Shown: piece after piece, positions 63,051-64,000 of the stretch
Position numbering within the stretch: position 1 is the stretch's first letter
Layout: every line of letters begins with the position of its first letter
Assembly (NCBI GenBank): GCA_013152205.1
Contig: JAADGV010000088.1
Coordinates: 1-64,000 of the forward strand
Origin: Planctomycetota bacterium
GTDB taxonomy: Bacteria > Planctomycetota > Planctomycetia > Pirellulales > Lacipirellulaceae
Length of the DNA stretch: 64,000 nt
Reading direction: 5' to 3'
Notes under the pieces: generated by a model
The model's input: the letters and a program-made list of their open reading frames with translations, nothing else
The model's database searches: none
Told to the model about the DNA's origin: nothing
Made by a program: the position numbers and the translations under genes

Positions 63051-63719
63051 CTACGACCGTTGTGACGCCCCGATGATTGCGGCTTGGCATCGCTTGCTTA
63101 TTTCTTCCCACCGACCCTCGGCCAGATCTGATTTTGTTGCAATCCATGTGCCGCCAACCGCTAGGACCTCGTCGAGTGCCAGATAGTCGGTCATGTTGCG
63201 ATCCGTGATTCCTCCCGTTGGGATGAACTTTGTGCCAAGGTGTGCATAAGGGCCGCTGATGCTCTTTAGCATTTTGGGTCCACCCGCTGCCCCGGCTGGA
63301 AAGAACTTCAGCACCTCAAGCCCGAGTTCCATTGCCGCCTCGATGTCAGAAGGGGTCATTACGCCAGGAACGAAGGGGAGGCCTGCTTTCTGCGCTGCTC
63401 GAACTACGTTGGGGTTCAGGCCAGGGGCCATTGCGAATCGGGCGCCGCACTCCTTGGCGACTGCAACTTGGTCGAGAGAGGTTACCGTGCCTGCACCGAT
63501 TAGAAGTTGCGGTCGTTCTTCAGCGAGCCGCCGGATGACGTCGGGGGCAGCCTTCGTGCGAAATGTAACCTCGGCTACCGGCAAACCGCCGGCTATCAGG
63601 GCATCGGCTAGTGGCAATGCCTGATCGACCGACTCGATGGCGAGGACCGGAACGATTTGCAATTCGCTCAACTTACGATAAACATCGGATGCGTCGTTTG
63701 TGGTCATGTGTGGCTCCAT
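63051..63719 (-). CDS. eda: KDPG/KHG aldolase
   Basis: 222 residues, or 218 from the ATG at 63707 (both in frame). Standard length. The catalytic Lys is in LKFFPAGAAGG, the Glu in PVAEVTFRT, and the substrate loop in GLNPNVVRAAQKAGLPFVPG. It splits 2-keto-3-deoxy-6-phosphogluconate to pyruvate and glyceraldehyde-3-phosphate, or related substrates. The phosphoglycerate dehydrogenase remnant lies upstream and the isomerase-like gene downstream, all on the minus strand. Confidence 0.93.
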   Translation of the reverse strand: MEPHMTTNDASDVYRKLSELQIVPVLAIESVDQALPLADALIAGGLPVAEVTFRTKAAPDVIRRLAEERPQLLIGAGTVTSLDQVAVAKECGARFAMAPGLNPNVVRAAQKAGLPFVPGVMTPSDIEAAMELGLEVLKFFPAGAAGGPKMLKSISGPYAHLGTKFIPTGGITDRNMTDYLALDEVLAVGGTWIATKSDLAEGRWEEISKRCQAAIIGASQRS

Positions 63720-63741
63720 TGTGACATGTGTTTTCGATTGG

Positions 63742-63984
63742 TTATGCTGGCTGCAAGTCGGCGAGTAAGTGGTCGATGGCGTGTTCGACTGCCCGACCGA
63801 CGCTCTCGCGGGTGAATGCGCCGATGTGTGGCGTGGCGATGACCCGCTCGTGCAATACCGACTCCTCGGGTTGTTCGCCCGGGGTAGGCATCACTAGCTC
63901 AAAGCCAGCTTGTTCTAATCTCGCCAAGGCCGGATGCCCGTTTCAAGTCACCGATCGTGGGGTAATAAGGATTTTCTTTGTCAT
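63742..63984 (-). pseudogene. Internally deleted D-3-phosphoglycerate dehydrogenase-like gene
   Basis: From an ATG at 63984 the frame reads MTKKILITPRSVT, a TGA, and NGHPALARLEQAGFELVMPT, which is the start of 2-hydroxyacid dehydrogenases of this planctomycete type. It then jumps to VIATPHIGAFTRESVGRAVE and HAIDHLLADLQPA, the C-terminal end. The whole NAD-binding middle (roughly 220 residues) is missing, and there is a stop near the start. It is a remnant of a gene that was once in the aldolase operon. Confidence 0.8.
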
Positions 63985-64000
63985 GGGTTCTCGACGATTA

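Overview
The window reads as chromosomal DNA of a planctomycete, most likely of the Pirellulales. The evidence is the combination of a PVC-type protein with a PQQ/glucose-dehydrogenase-like N-terminus and a C-terminal heme site, XylR-like PBP/AraC fusion regulators, Tat-exported Gfo/Idh/MocA oxidoreductases, a PEP-CTERM protein, a mu-protocadherin-like low-complexity protein, two CsrA paralogues and families of long palindromic intergenic repeats. Genes are mostly monocistronic or in short operons, with roomy spacers. I found no rRNA, tRNA, CRISPR array or intact prophage. This assignment rests on family recognition by eye, not on database searches.

Layout: 1-732 holds a decayed IS5-type element and possibly the tail of the gene it interrupted. 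820-8936 holds a secreted hypothetical and a minus-strand type I secretion operon (TolC, ABC, HlyD) followed by a phosphodiesterase-like protein. 9251-15873 is a divergent module: a XylR/AraC regulator facing an oxidoreductase, a PhyH dioxygenase, an Nramp-like transporter and a MetE-like zinc methyltransferase. 16046-20088 holds a PEP-CTERM protein, a phosphate-transporter remnant, a phosphatase-like/methyltransferase fusion and a translationally coupled amino-acid permease. 20290-30551 carries the large heme protein, a TerB-like/AAA+/zinc-ribbon protein, a NarL-type regulator, a TIM-barrel epimerase with ArfB, a hemerythrin-like protein, a UVR-motif protein and a long CsrA.

30641-43815 holds a lipoprotein hydrolase, a COG0523 GTPase, a DegT aminotransferase, a second CsrA, an M24 peptidase, a CpsB-type phosphatase, a Tat-exported metalloprotease, two tandem secreted paralogues, the low-complexity surface protein and a SnoaL-like protein. 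43976-49863 looks like a heme and nitric-oxide neighbourhood (protoporphyrinogen oxidase, quinol NO reductase, cytochrome c'-like protein, radical SAM/SPASM protein). 50139-53395 has a DUF3311 plus sodium:solute symporter pair and a glycosyltransferase. 53575-60402 is a sensory module (TonB receptor, YfiR-like protein, hybrid histidine kinase, with a divergent HD-GYP regulator). 60432-63984 is a sugar-acid or isomerase cluster in which two genes have decayed.

Two themes stand out. One is gene erosion by internal deletion (IS5 transposase, PiT transporter, UlaG-like lactonase, phosphoglycerate dehydrogenase). The other is families whose hallmark catalytic residues are replaced although the frames are intact: the ABC transporter ATPase domain, the Nramp-like carrier and the phosphodiesterase-like protein.
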